Positions 26,941 to 35,376 of a stretch of DNA of 64,000 nucleotides are shown here, one piece after another. Below the pieces are notes generated by a model. That model had not been told where the DNA came from. It saw only the letters and a program-made list of their open reading frames with translations, and searched no databases. Numbering within the stretch: position 1 is the first letter of the stretch; each line of letters opens with the position of its first letter. A program made the position numbers and the translations under genes. The DNA is taken from NCBI GenBank assembly GCA_038131365.1, contig JAYPPH010000005.1, forward strand, positions 486,510 to 550,509, in the 5' to 3' direction. The DNA is from Marisalimonas marina (GTDB taxonomy: Bacteria > Pseudomonadota > Alphaproteobacteria > Puniceispirillales > Marisalimonadaceae).

Positions 26941-28131
26941 ATGTTTTTAGATTTTTTTTTCAAACTGAAAAATGCTAAAATACCAGTAACATTAAATGAA
27001 TTCTTTACTTTCTTAGAAAGTATCAAACTTGATTTTATAGAGTTTGACATTAACAAATTTTATTATTTAGCACGTGCCAGTTTGGTAAAGGATGAAAGAT
27101 TAATTGACCGTTTTGATATTATATTTAGTCAATATTTTAAGGGCATCGAAAATTTAAAATTAGATGATATTTTAGATAAAGTAGATGTCCCTAAAGAATG
27201 GCTCCAAAAAATGTTAGATCGGCATTTTACTAAAAAAGAAATGGAAGAAATAAAATCATTAGGTGGTTTTGAAGAGTTAATGAAAACTCTTGAGCAAAGA
27301 TTAAGAGAACAAGAAAAACGACATCAAGGTGGTAATAAATGGGTAGGCACTTCAGGCAAATCTCCTTTTGGTGCATATGGATATAATCCTGAGGGAGTTA
27401 GAATTGGTCAAATCGGAAGAGGGCAAGGAAAAGCTGTAAAAGTTTGGGATAAACGACTTTTTAGAGACTTTGATCATACTAAGGAACTAGATACAAGAGG
27501 GATGCAAATAGCGTTAAAAAGGTTAAGACAATGGGCAAGAACTGGTGTTGATGAAGAACTGGATTTAGAAGAGACAGTCAATTATTCCGCCAAAAATGGA
27601 TTTCTCGATGTTAAAACAAGAAAAGAAAAAGAAAATTCAATAAAAATTATTCTTTTCCTTGATGTGGGTGGATCAATGGATGATTATGTTATGCAGGTAG
27701 AAAATCTATTTTCCGCTGCAAAAAACGTTTTCAAAAATTTAATTTTTTTCTATTTTCATAATTGTCTATATGAAGGTGTTTGGAAGAATAATTCTAGGCG
27801 ATGGAAAGAACAATTCTCTACTGCAGAAATTTTTAGAACATATAGTAAAGATTACAAATGTATCTTTGTAGGTGATGCAGCGATGAGTCCTTATGAAATT
27901 CTAGTAGAGGGTGGTGCCAACGAACACTTCAATAAAGAGAGTGGTCAAGTATGGTTAGAGAGAGCTATTACGCACTGGCCGTCTAGTGTATGGATAAACC
28001 CCACTACCTTAGAACATTGGAATTATTCGCAATCAACAAATATAATAAGAAATATTTTTTCTAATAGAATGGTACCTTTGACTGTTGAGGGTATTGAAGA
28101 AGCCACAAAAATTTTATCTAAAAAATTATAA
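26941..28131 (+). CDS. VWA (CoxE-like) protein, partner of MoxR ATPase
   Basis: A 396-residue cytoplasmic protein. The N-terminal half is helical and charged (about 1-200); the C-terminal half is a von Willebrand A-type domain with FLDVGGSMDDYV in place of the classical DxSxS MIDAS motif, so the first serine is glycine. It ends near FSNRMVPLTVEGIEEATK. CoxE relatives act with MoxR-like CoxD in CO-dehydrogenase maturation; here no Cox structural genes are present. Confidence 0.85.
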   Translation: MFLDFFFKLKNAKIPVTLNEFFTFLESIKLDFIEFDINKFYYLARASLVKDERLIDRFDIIFSQYFKGIENLKLDDILDKVDVPKEWLQKMLDRHFTKKEMEEIKSLGGFEELMKTLEQRLREQEKRHQGGNKWVGTSGKSPFGAYGYNPEGVRIGQIGRGQGKAVKVWDKRLFRDFDHTKELDTRGMQIALKRLRQWARTGVDEELDLEETVNYSAKNGFLDVKTRKEKENSIKIILFLDVGGSMDDYVMQVENLFSAAKNVFKNLIFFYFHNCLYEGVWKNNSRRWKEQFSTAEIFRTYSKDYKCIFVGDAAMSPYEILVEGGANEHFNKESGQVWLERAITHWPSSVWINPTTLEHWNYSQSTNIIRNIFSNRMVPLTVEGIEEATKILSKKL

Positions 28132-28145
28132 AATAGGTTTTTAAA

Positions 28146-28664
28146 ATGACTGAAGAAAGAAAAAGTATTCAAGGTCATAATGGCCCATATAATACTCCAA
28201 TAGTGTTGCCATCTAAAAAAGTTCTTGCTGAATGGATAGATTATAATGGTCATATGAATGTTGTTTTTTACACTCTTGCATTTGATAGCTCTTTAGATTT
28301 TTTTTTAGAAGAGATACTGGGTATTGGTGAGACACATGCGATTAGAGAAAAACAAGGGCCATTTGTTCTTCAAGCTCATTATCATTATTTAAATGAAATG
28401 AGTCTGAACGAAGAATTTAACGTACGTTTGTTGGTAGTAGATTGTGATCAAAAGAGAATGCATCTTTGCTTAGATATTTTTTCAAAAAAACAAAAGCAAG
28501 TAATAGCTGTTGCCGAAAAAGTTTTGATTAATGTAAATCTTAATTTAAGAAAAGTTGAGCATTATCCTGTTTGGGCCTATGAACGCCTAATTAAAATAAA
28601 AAAAACACATGAAAATGCTTCTTTCCCGGATGCTCTTGGGAAAAAAATTAGTTTAAAGAAATAA
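28146..28664 (+). CDS. hotdog-fold acyl-CoA thioesterase (4HBT-like)
   Basis: A 172-residue single hotdog domain. The 4-hydroxybenzoyl-CoA thioesterase signature is present as WIDYNGHMNVVFYTLAFD, with the catalytic-acid region in the helix start. It would hydrolyse an acyl-CoA. Similar proteins accompany carnitine or betaine catabolism, but nothing here proves that. Likely co-transcribed with the MoxR-VWA pair (14 bp gap) and with the membrane gene 6 bp downstream. Confidence 0.8.
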   Translation: MTEERKSIQGHNGPYNTPIVLPSKKVLAEWIDYNGHMNVVFYTLAFDSSLDFFLEEILGIGETHAIREKQGPFVLQAHYHYLNEMSLNEEFNVRLLVVDCDQKRMHLCLDIFSKKQKQVIAVAEKVLINVNLNLRKVEHYPVWAYERLIKIKKTHENASFPDALGKKISLKK

Positions 28665-28670
28665 CTAATT

Positions 28671-29978
28671 ATGTTTTTAAAACTGATATTAACAATCTTT
28701 TGTTGGCTTGCAGTTTTGCCAATTATATATGGTTTCAGTTTTGGACCAATATATAATTTTATAATTATTGGCGTTTACTTGTCACTTTTATTTGTAATGT
28801 TTATCTTATCAAGGCTTACTACAAAATTAATGGTATGTGTTTTATTCCTTGGTACCTATTTAATTTTGTCAGAGTTACCTAATCAGGAAAGCTTATTAAA
28901 AGCAGGTAATTTTTTTATAATCTTCGCGGCATTTTTACCAAGTTTATGGTTGCTTAGATCAACAGCAATGACAATGCCATCAGTTAAAAAAACTCAAAAA
29001 CTTTTGTCTGATTTGGTATCTACAAAGGTCTTGTCTGGGATTCAAGTTACTTCACATATCTTGGGAGGAGTACTCAATATTGGAACATTCCCACTCTTAT
29101 CGTCAGTTATACCTAAAAATACGTCTAATAAAATAAGACAAGCTGCAGGTGAGGCAGCAATAAGAGGAATGAACACAGCTGTTTTATGGTCACCATTTTT
29201 TGTGAGCTTTGCTGTTGGACAACTTTATTTACCAAATAATTCAGCTTGGTTAGGAATTATCTTTGGACTATTCATAGCCTTATGTTTTAACTCTTTTACT
29301 ATTAGATTTTTAATTGGACGTCTAAGTTTAAAAGACACTATAGAGGCTATTTCGTGCGTTAAACCAATTTTGTCAAGACTGCTGATTTTAAGCGGCTCAG
29401 TGCTATTGGTTGGATATTTTTTTCAAAAAACAGCTCTAAACGCAATTGTGATTGTTATTCCTATTTTAGTCCTTTTTCAGATGCTTAGAAGGCCTGAAAC
29501 AATAAAACCAATTCTTGGTAATATAAGAAATTTAATAGAAAATTCAGGTGATGAAATGTTATTGATTTCAATTTCTATGTTTTTAGGATCAATACTTAGT
29601 GGTTCAGTTGAAATCCAAAATTTTATAGAAAATAATATAGGAAATAATTTTCCCTTTTGGATAATGATAGTTTTTTTGCCTTTTGTTGTTTGCTTATTAG
29701 GTTTAATAGGAATTCATCCTATAATAACATCAGCACCAATATTATCTTTATTTGCGCCGCTATTATCTGTATGGGAAGCAGCATTTTTAATGCAAGCACA
29801 TCTAATTGGTTGGTGTGCAGGAACATCTTGTAGTTTTACTTCTTTATCTGTACTTACAACAGCTGAAAATTTTAAATTATCAATTTCTAAATTAGTTCTT
29901 GGCCCAAACTTAGTTGCCATAGGTTGTTTAACTATTTTTGGTGCTGTTTTTTTAATAATATTAAATTACTTTTTGTAG
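28671..29978 (+). CDS. polytopic membrane protein, putative transporter of unknown substrate
   Basis: A 435-residue protein with about ten to twelve hydrophobic segments. It has two re-entrant-like motifs, ILGGVLNIGTFPLLSSV near residue 126 and IGIHPIITSAPILSLFAPLL near residue 345, a pattern seen in ion-transporter superfamily carriers such as DctM, ArsB and CitM. I do not recognise the exact family. It overlaps the convergent DMT gene by 18 bp. Context with a thioesterase hints at an organic acid substrate. Confidence 0.65.
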   Translation: MFLKLILTIFCWLAVLPIIYGFSFGPIYNFIIIGVYLSLLFVMFILSRLTTKLMVCVLFLGTYLILSELPNQESLLKAGNFFIIFAAFLPSLWLLRSTAMTMPSVKKTQKLLSDLVSTKVLSGIQVTSHILGGVLNIGTFPLLSSVIPKNTSNKIRQAAGEAAIRGMNTAVLWSPFFVSFAVGQLYLPNNSAWLGIIFGLFIALCFNSFTIRFLIGRLSLKDTIEAISCVKPILSRLLILSGSVLLVGYFFQKTALNAIVIVIPILVLFQMLRRPETIKPILGNIRNLIENSGDEMLLISISMFLGSILSGSVEIQNFIENNIGNNFPFWIMIVFLPFVVCLLGLIGIHPIITSAPILSLFAPLLSVWEAAFLMQAHLIGWCAGTSCSFTSLSVLTTAENFKLSISKLVLGPNLVAIGCLTIFGAVFLIILNYFL

Positions 29979-30848
29979 AGCTTCACTTGTGATTTTTTTT
30001 CCAAGTATATGCTCTCTATAGGATACATAGCAAACACAGAGCATTATAACTGTCCCACCTATTATAACAAATAAATCAAATTCCTCGTCAAATATAAATA
30101 GACCGACCATAGAGGCCCATACGAGTTGAAGAAATAGTACTGGTTGAGTAACTACCATAGGAGCTGCTTTAATTGCTTTAGTCATAGTTATATGTCCAAG
30201 AGTTGCTATAAGAGCCGTAAAAGAAAGGATTAATAAAGCCTCAAGAGATAAAGGTTCCCAACTATAGATTGCCGACGGTATTAAAAATATAGTGGTAAAG
30301 ATAGATAACATAGCGACTATTTCTGATGATGTTCTTTCTTTTGAAACAACTTTTGCTATCAAATATGATGCAGTAAAAACCATTGTTGCAATTAACATTC
30401 CTAGTTGGCCACTTTCAATTACTTTGAAGCCTGGTCTTAATATAATTAAAGCCCCAATGAATGAAATTAATATTGCTGATAATCTATGTTTGTGTAATTT
30501 CTCTTTCAAAAATATTGAAGCGCCAATCGATACAAAGATATAAGTAAGAAAACCTATAGCAGTAACTTCTGCAACTGGCATTACTGACATTGCATAAAAC
30601 CATAAAGTTACACCAATTGAGTGTACAAATCCTCTTAAGACAAATTTATTAAATAAGGAACGTTCAGGTTTGAATTTAGTAAGAGTTATAAGAGATGGAG
30701 CCAACATGACTGTTCCAATTGCATATCTTAAAAAGGCAGCTTGAGGTGCGGGGACTTCACCTTCTAGATATCGAACAGTAGCTGTCACGCCAACAAATAG
30801 GATGGTGGTTATTACCATCCATAAAATACCAATAATAGATTGATTCAA
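29961..30848 (-). CDS. EamA/DMT-family transporter
   Basis: A 295-residue inner-membrane permease with ten hydrophobic segments in two EamA repeats (residues about 5-140 and 150-280). Typical segments are PAPQAAFLRYAIGTVML and AEVTAIGFLTYIFVSIGA for the first repeat and ATLGHITMTKAIKAAPM for the second. The family exports or imports metabolites; substrate unknown. Its 3' end overlaps the convergent gene. Confidence 0.87.
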   Translation of the reverse strand: MNQSIIGILWMVITTILFVGVTATVRYLEGEVPAPQAAFLRYAIGTVMLAPSLITLTKFKPERSLFNKFVLRGFVHSIGVTLWFYAMSVMPVAEVTAIGFLTYIFVSIGASIFLKEKLHKHRLSAILISFIGALIILRPGFKVIESGQLGMLIATMVFTASYLIAKVVSKERTSSEIVAMLSIFTTIFLIPSAIYSWEPLSLEALLILSFTALIATLGHITMTKAIKAAPMVVTQPVLFLQLVWASMVGLFIFDEEFDLFVIIGGTVIMLCVCYVSYREHILGKKITSEALQKVI

Positions 30849-30919
30849 ATGATCAAACCCTTAAATAATTATCATGTTAATTAAATTTAACTACTAAGTC
30901 TACTTTAAAGAGTAAAAAC

Positions 30920-32545
30920 TTACATACCTTGATAATTTGGTCCGCCACCACCTTGGGGTGTAACCCAATTAATATTTTGGGTTGGGTCTTTAATATCGCA
31001 AGTTTTACAATGAACACAGTTTTGTGCGTTTATTTGCAATTTAGGTTTATTATTTTCTGTAATAATTTCATAAACACCTGCAGGACAGTATCGAGTTTCG
31101 GGATTGTCATATAAATCTAAATTTACAGTAATTGGAACTGTTTCATCTTTCAGAGTTAAATGACAAGGTTGATTTTCTTCATGATTAGTACCTGAAAATG
31201 AAACATTTGTTAATCTATCAAAACTTATTATATTGTCAGGTTTGGGATAATCGATTATTTGGTGTTTATTTTTGTTTTCAAGGCTTTCATGATCAGTACC
31301 ATGGTGATCAATTGTCCAAGGTGCTTTTCCTCTAAATATATATGTATCAATTGCGCTATACGCTAAAGCTTTCCAAAAACCCCATTTAAATGAAGGCCTA
31401 ATATTCCTTACTTTGTATAATTCAGACCATAACCAGCTAGATTTTATTAACTTTTCGTAGTTAGATATCTCTTCGGTTTTATCTATATCTTCAAAAATTG
31501 CTTCTGCAGCTAAAATTCCTGACTTCATAGCTAAATGAGTCCCTTTAATTTTAGGTACATTGAGGAACCCAGCTTCGCAGCCTGAAAGGAGACCTCCTGG
31601 GAAGGTCAATTTTGGTAAGGATTGAACACCACCCTCATTTAAGGCTCTTGCTCCATAATTTATTCTTCGACCACCTTCAAGAATTTTTTTAATTTCTGGA
31701 TGATGTTTAAATCTTTGAAATTCCATGTAAGGTGATAAATATGGGTTTTTATAATCTAAGCCTATTACGAAACCAATCGAGACTTTATTATTGTCTAGAT
31801 GGTATAAGAAAGATCCTCCATAGGTATCGCTTTTGAGAGGCCATCCAGTTGTATGCATGATACTTCCTGGCTTGCTTTTTTGGGGATCTACCTCCCATAG
31901 TTCTTTAATCCCAATGCCATATGTTTGTGGGGATGAATGTGCATCAAGTTTGAATTTATTTATTAATGTTTTTCCTAAATGCCCTCTACAGCCTTCTGAA
32001 AAAATTGTTTGTTTAGCGTGTAATTCAATTCCTTGTTCAAAATTTGGACCTTCAGATCCATCTTTTAATCTTCCCATATCACAAGTTGCTACACCAATCA
32101 CTTTATTCTTTTCATTAAACAAAATCTCTGATGCTGAAAAACCTGGATAAATTTCAACTTCAAGAGCTTCAGCTTGCTCTGCTAACCATTTTGTAAAGTC
32201 ACTCAAGCTAATAATGTAATTGCCTTTATTGTGCATTTGAGGAGGTGTTGGTAATTTGTATGATTTAGTTTCAGTAAGAAAGAGAAATGAGTCATCTTTA
32301 GCTTCTGTTTTCAACGGACTGTTTTTTGATTTCCAGTCTGGTATAAGCTCATCAAGTGCTTTAGTTTCAATAACAGCTCCTGAAACTATATGTGCTCCAA
32401 CCTCTGATCCTTTTTCTATAACACAAACTGAAATATCTTTATTATTTTTTTTACTTAGTTGTTTTAGTTTGATAGCAGCGCTAAGCCCTGAAGGACCTGC
32501 CCCTACAACAACAACATCATATTCCATTACTTCTCTTGTACTCAT
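30920..32545 (-). CDS. electron transfer flavoprotein-ubiquinone oxidoreductase
   Basis: A 541-residue ETF-QO, which passes electrons from acyl-CoA and methylated-amine dehydrogenases, via ETF, to ubiquinone at the membrane. It shows an N-terminal FAD motif VVVGAGPSGLSAAIKL, the quinone-binding middle region with GCEAGFLNVPKIKGTHLAM, and a C-terminal 4Fe-4S set RYCPAGVYEI ... NCVHCKTCDIKDPTQNI with the ending PQGGGGPNYQGM. Length is normal for bacteria. The ETF subunits are not in the window. Confidence 0.96.
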   Translation of the reverse strand: MSTREVMEYDVVVVGAGPSGLSAAIKLKQLSKKNNKDISVCVIEKGSEVGAHIVSGAVIETKALDELIPDWKSKNSPLKTEAKDDSFLFLTETKSYKLPTPPQMHNKGNYIISLSDFTKWLAEQAEALEVEIYPGFSASEILFNEKNKVIGVATCDMGRLKDGSEGPNFEQGIELHAKQTIFSEGCRGHLGKTLINKFKLDAHSSPQTYGIGIKELWEVDPQKSKPGSIMHTTGWPLKSDTYGGSFLYHLDNNKVSIGFVIGLDYKNPYLSPYMEFQRFKHHPEIKKILEGGRRINYGARALNEGGVQSLPKLTFPGGLLSGCEAGFLNVPKIKGTHLAMKSGILAAEAIFEDIDKTEEISNYEKLIKSSWLWSELYKVRNIRPSFKWGFWKALAYSAIDTYIFRGKAPWTIDHHGTDHESLENKNKHQIIDYPKPDNIISFDRLTNVSFSGTNHEENQPCHLTLKDETVPITVNLDLYDNPETRYCPAGVYEIITENNKPKLQINAQNCVHCKTCDIKDPTQNINWVTPQGGGGPNYQGM

Positions 32546-32667
32546 TTAACTTCCTAAAAATTTTAATAATAATTACTTAACAAAAAAAAATATATAGGTA
32601 CTAGTAATTTTTGATTTTTTTTAATAAAACATACTTATTAAGAAAGAATATAAAAGAGGCTATAAAA

Positions 32668-32766
32668 ATGAATCCAGATGTAGGTATTATTTTACTAATA
32701 ATATATCCAATAGTACTAGTAGGAGCCATAATTTGGTTTGGTAAACACTCTGTTAAACCTGATTAA
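32668..32766 (+). CDS. 32-residue single-pass membrane peptide
   Basis: A short ORF, beginning MNPDVGIILLIIYPIVLVG and ending KHSVKPD, that has one hydrophobic helix followed by a basic tail. A weak Shine-Dalgarno (agagg) lies about 10 bp before the ATG. It stands alone between the divergent ETF-QO gene and the convergent SufU-like gene. Resembles small bitopic proteins of respiratory or transport complexes in size and topology; no family recognised. Confidence 0.5.
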   Translation: MNPDVGIILLIIYPIVLVGAIIWFGKHSVKPD

Positions 32767-32771
32767 GTTTT

Positions 32772-33197
32772 TTATAAATCCTCTTTAATACACAAAACTG
32801 CAGCTTCAAACGGCATTGATATGCATTTATGCCTATTTTTAATATCTCTTATAGGTGTAAAAATTTCTATATCTTCTGGAAGGGATTTTGATAAATTTTG
32901 ATTTTTATCACCCAGCCAATTTAAAAAATCAGCGATAAAATCTGATTTTGGCATCTCATTTTTTTTAAATAATTTTACTGTAAGGCCAGCCGAAGCTTCA
33001 CAAAGAGCACAACCTCTTACTATTGCTGAAATATTTTCAATTTGATTATTTAAAAGTTTAATGCGAACTTTAACCTCATCACCACACATCGGGTTTTTCA
33101 TTTCGTAAGATCTATTAAAATCTTCTATTGCGCTACTTTTTTTGTTTTCAGCAGCAAGGCTAAGTATTTTTTCTTGGTATATTGATAATTCGTTCAA
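32772..33197 (-). CDS. sufU: SufU/IscU-like Fe-S cluster scaffold protein
   Basis: A 141-residue scaffold. The three cysteines expected of U-type scaffolds are present: NPMCGDEV, RGCALCEAS and RHKCISMPFEAA, with the aspartate in CGDEV. The 18-20 residue insertion between the second and third cysteine region agrees with SufU more than IscU. TTG start at 33197 directly follows the stop of the 43-residue ORF, so the two are translated together. It supports the Fe-S-rich enzymes seen in the window. Confidence 0.88.
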   Translation of the reverse strand: MNELSIYQEKILSLAAENKKSSAIEDFNRSYEMKNPMCGDEVKVRIKLLNNQIENISAIVRGCALCEASAGLTVKLFKKNEMPKSDFIADFLNWLGDKNQNLSKSLPEDIEIFTPIRDIKNRHKCISMPFEAAVLCIKEDL

Positions 33198-33329
33198 TTA
33201 TTGATTAACCATTAGTAAAACAACACTGGCAGCAGCTATTGCATAAAAAACATATAACAAGACATGAGTATCCTCATACACATTTTCTTCAGGAACACCA
33301 GCTGGTAAATCTTTTTTGTCTTTTTTCAT
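33198..33329 (-). CDS. 43-residue membrane peptide upstream of sufU
   Basis: A short ORF beginning MKKDKKDLPAGVPEENVYED and ending with a hydrophobic helix LLYVFYAIAAASVVLLMVNQ. A Shine-Dalgarno (gagga) lies about 9 bp before the ATG, and the stop TAA abuts the TTG start of sufU. A charged soluble head plus one C-terminal helix fits a tail-anchored small protein. No family recognised. Confidence 0.6.
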   Translation of the reverse strand: MKKDKKDLPAGVPEENVYEDTHVLLYVFYAIAAASVVLLMVNQ

Positions 33330-33453
33330 CTTGCTTTCCTCAAGTTAAAATTTTTTTTAATTTATAATGGAATGATAAATCATTATCAATTGATTTACCT
33401 TATAAATATAAAATTAATAACATAACTTTTAACAAAATAACTACATTATAAAT

Positions 33454-35169
33454 TTAAAAGAATTTAAAAATTTGAGATATCAAAATAAAAATTAAAAAAA
33501 TCGTGAAAATTTGAATAATAATAAATCCGTCTTTACCAACTTCTCGGTCAGAAACTCTGTCAGTTGTCATTAAAGTTGCCAGATATGATTTAGTTTTAAT
33601 AGAAAAATTTGTAATATTTTTACCTAAAATTACATTTAATTTTGATACTAAATCAATTAATGGGACAATGACACCAGGAAGCATTTTTCTGTAAATCCAG
33701 TCACTGTTGAGAACTGTTGAATTTAATTCTGGTGGGTAGATTTTAAAATGCCATAAACATATAAATGCAAAAGCCGCAAATGTTAAAAGTTGTAATTGTC
33801 CAACAACGTGACTGAAATCATAAGGTTCGTAGTTGATCTGGTATGGTAATATCGAATAAAAGATTGATGGAAATATCCCAATTAAGATACATAAAGCTGA
33901 GGCAATTACCATAGCAATAATCATGTTAATTGGCGCTTCTTTAGTTTTAATTCCACTATCATGCGCAAAAAATGCGAAAAAGGGTATTTTAATACCAGAG
34001 TGATGTAGTACACCTGCTGAAGCAAATAGAAGCATAAAATATACTAATATTAATCCTTCCTTACCAAGCGCTGACATGATTAAAGATTTTGCAACAAAGC
34101 CACTAAATAAAGGAAATGCTGAAATTGAAATAGCTCCAATAATTGTGCATATTGCTGTAATTGGCATATATTTGAATAAGCCACCTAGCTCCGAAGCTTT
34201 ACAGGTTCCAACTCTGTAAAGAACAGCTCCCATACCCATGAAAAGTAATCCTTTATATAAAATGTGGGCGAATGCATGAGCAACTGCTCCATTGATAGCT
34301 AATTCTGTTCCAATTCCGATTGCGACTATCATAAAACCTAGTTGATTATTTAAGCTGTAAGTTAAAACTCTTCTTAAATCATTTTCGATAACTGCAAAAA
34401 ATATTGGATAAAATGTCATTATTGCTCCAATAGCAATTAATATTTCAGTACCAGCAAAAGATTTAGCAAAACAATAAATAGCCAATTTTGTAGTAAAGGT
34501 TGAAAGCGCAACTGTACCAATTTCTGATGCTTCTGGGTATGAGTCTTGAAGCCATCCATTTAAAAGAGGAAATGCTGCTTTAATTCCGAATGCTATAAAT
34601 ATGAATTGTCCGTAAAGCGAATTAATATCAAATTTTGTGAATAGTGCATTACCTTCATTATTAAGTAAAATTAAAGCGCCAGCTAGCAGAAACATTCCTG
34701 AAGTGACTTGAATAATTATGTATCTAAAAGCGGACCTATAAGAACGATTAGTCTTGCTAGCTAGTATCAAAAACACTGAGGTAAAAGCAGTCGCTTCCCA
34801 CCAAACAAATAAGGTAAAAAGATCTCCCGCATGAACGGCTGCAATCGCAGCACCACTATAACTCATAATAGCAGTATGCTGTTTCCAATCTTTTTCGTGT
34901 GCACCATAAATTATGTTTAGTACTGCTGCTATATGAAAAATAATAGCAAAAGGTAGGCTTAAAGAGTCAGACTGAAATAATATAAATTCAAAATCAAAAA
35001 TATTTACAGTTGAATGTGTTCCCATTCCAAGCGTTAAGGGATATACAGAAAATAAGACTAATACCAGCATGTATATTTGTCTAATTATATGAGGTAAGAA
35101 GGGGATTAATAATGCCCCTATGACCATTATAAATCCTGGAGGAAAACTATCTATCATAATAATCCTCAT
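33454..35169 (-). CDS. Mrp-type antiporter, ND2/ND4/ND5-like subunit (third copy)
   Basis: A 571-residue proton-translocating subunit with about 14-16 helices. The key residues of the family are kept: the TM5 glutamate in FVWWEATAFTS and the TM7 lysine in FGIKAAFPLLNGWLQ. The C-terminus is longer than usual MnhD and carries an extra polar stretch before a last helix. It is the last gene of the operon, overlapping the 75-residue gene by 23 bp. Likely role is one more ion path in the Mrp complex. Confidence 0.88.
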   Translation of the reverse strand: MRIIMIDSFPPGFIMVIGALLIPFLPHIIRQIYMLVLVLFSVYPLTLGMGTHSTVNIFDFEFILFQSDSLSLPFAIIFHIAAVLNIIYGAHEKDWKQHTAIMSYSGAAIAAVHAGDLFTLFVWWEATAFTSVFLILASKTNRSYRSAFRYIIIQVTSGMFLLAGALILLNNEGNALFTKFDINSLYGQFIFIAFGIKAAFPLLNGWLQDSYPEASEIGTVALSTFTTKLAIYCFAKSFAGTEILIAIGAIMTFYPIFFAVIENDLRRVLTYSLNNQLGFMIVAIGIGTELAINGAVAHAFAHILYKGLLFMGMGAVLYRVGTCKASELGGLFKYMPITAICTIIGAISISAFPLFSGFVAKSLIMSALGKEGLILVYFMLLFASAGVLHHSGIKIPFFAFFAHDSGIKTKEAPINMIIAMVIASALCILIGIFPSIFYSILPYQINYEPYDFSHVVGQLQLLTFAAFAFICLWHFKIYPPELNSTVLNSDWIYRKMLPGVIVPLIDLVSKLNVILGKNITNFSIKTKSYLATLMTTDRVSDREVGKDGFIIIQIFTIFLIFILISQIFKFF

Positions 35170-35374
35170 CTTTCATAAGAAATGATCTTAAACTTACACC
35201 TATTTTGAAAATTACTATACATGATAAGAAGCCAAAAAAAGCAGGGAAAAAAATTATGTCCTCTATAGAGGTTTCACCGTGCCTGTGCCCAATTAATTCT
35301 AGAATTAAAAATAAAATACATAAACCAAGAACACTAGAATTTATTTTACCAAACTTTTTAATTAATGACTTCAT
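35147..35374 (-). CDS. 75-residue two-helix membrane protein of the Mrp operon
   Basis: The ATG at 35374 lies 2 bp after the stop of the preceding mnhD-like gene, which makes it a better start than an upstream ATG at 35455 that would overlap by 79 bp. Two hydrophobic stretches are visible (SSVLGLCILFLILELIG and FPAFFGFLSCIVIFKIGV), with an acidic end MKDEDYYDR. No family recognised; its place inside the operon and overlap with the next gene suggest it is an accessory subunit. Confidence 0.65.
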   Translation of the reverse strand: MKSLIKKFGKINSSVLGLCILFLILELIGHRHGETSIEDIIFFPAFFGFLSCIVIFKIGVSLRSFLMKDEDYYDR

Positions 35375-35376
35375 TG

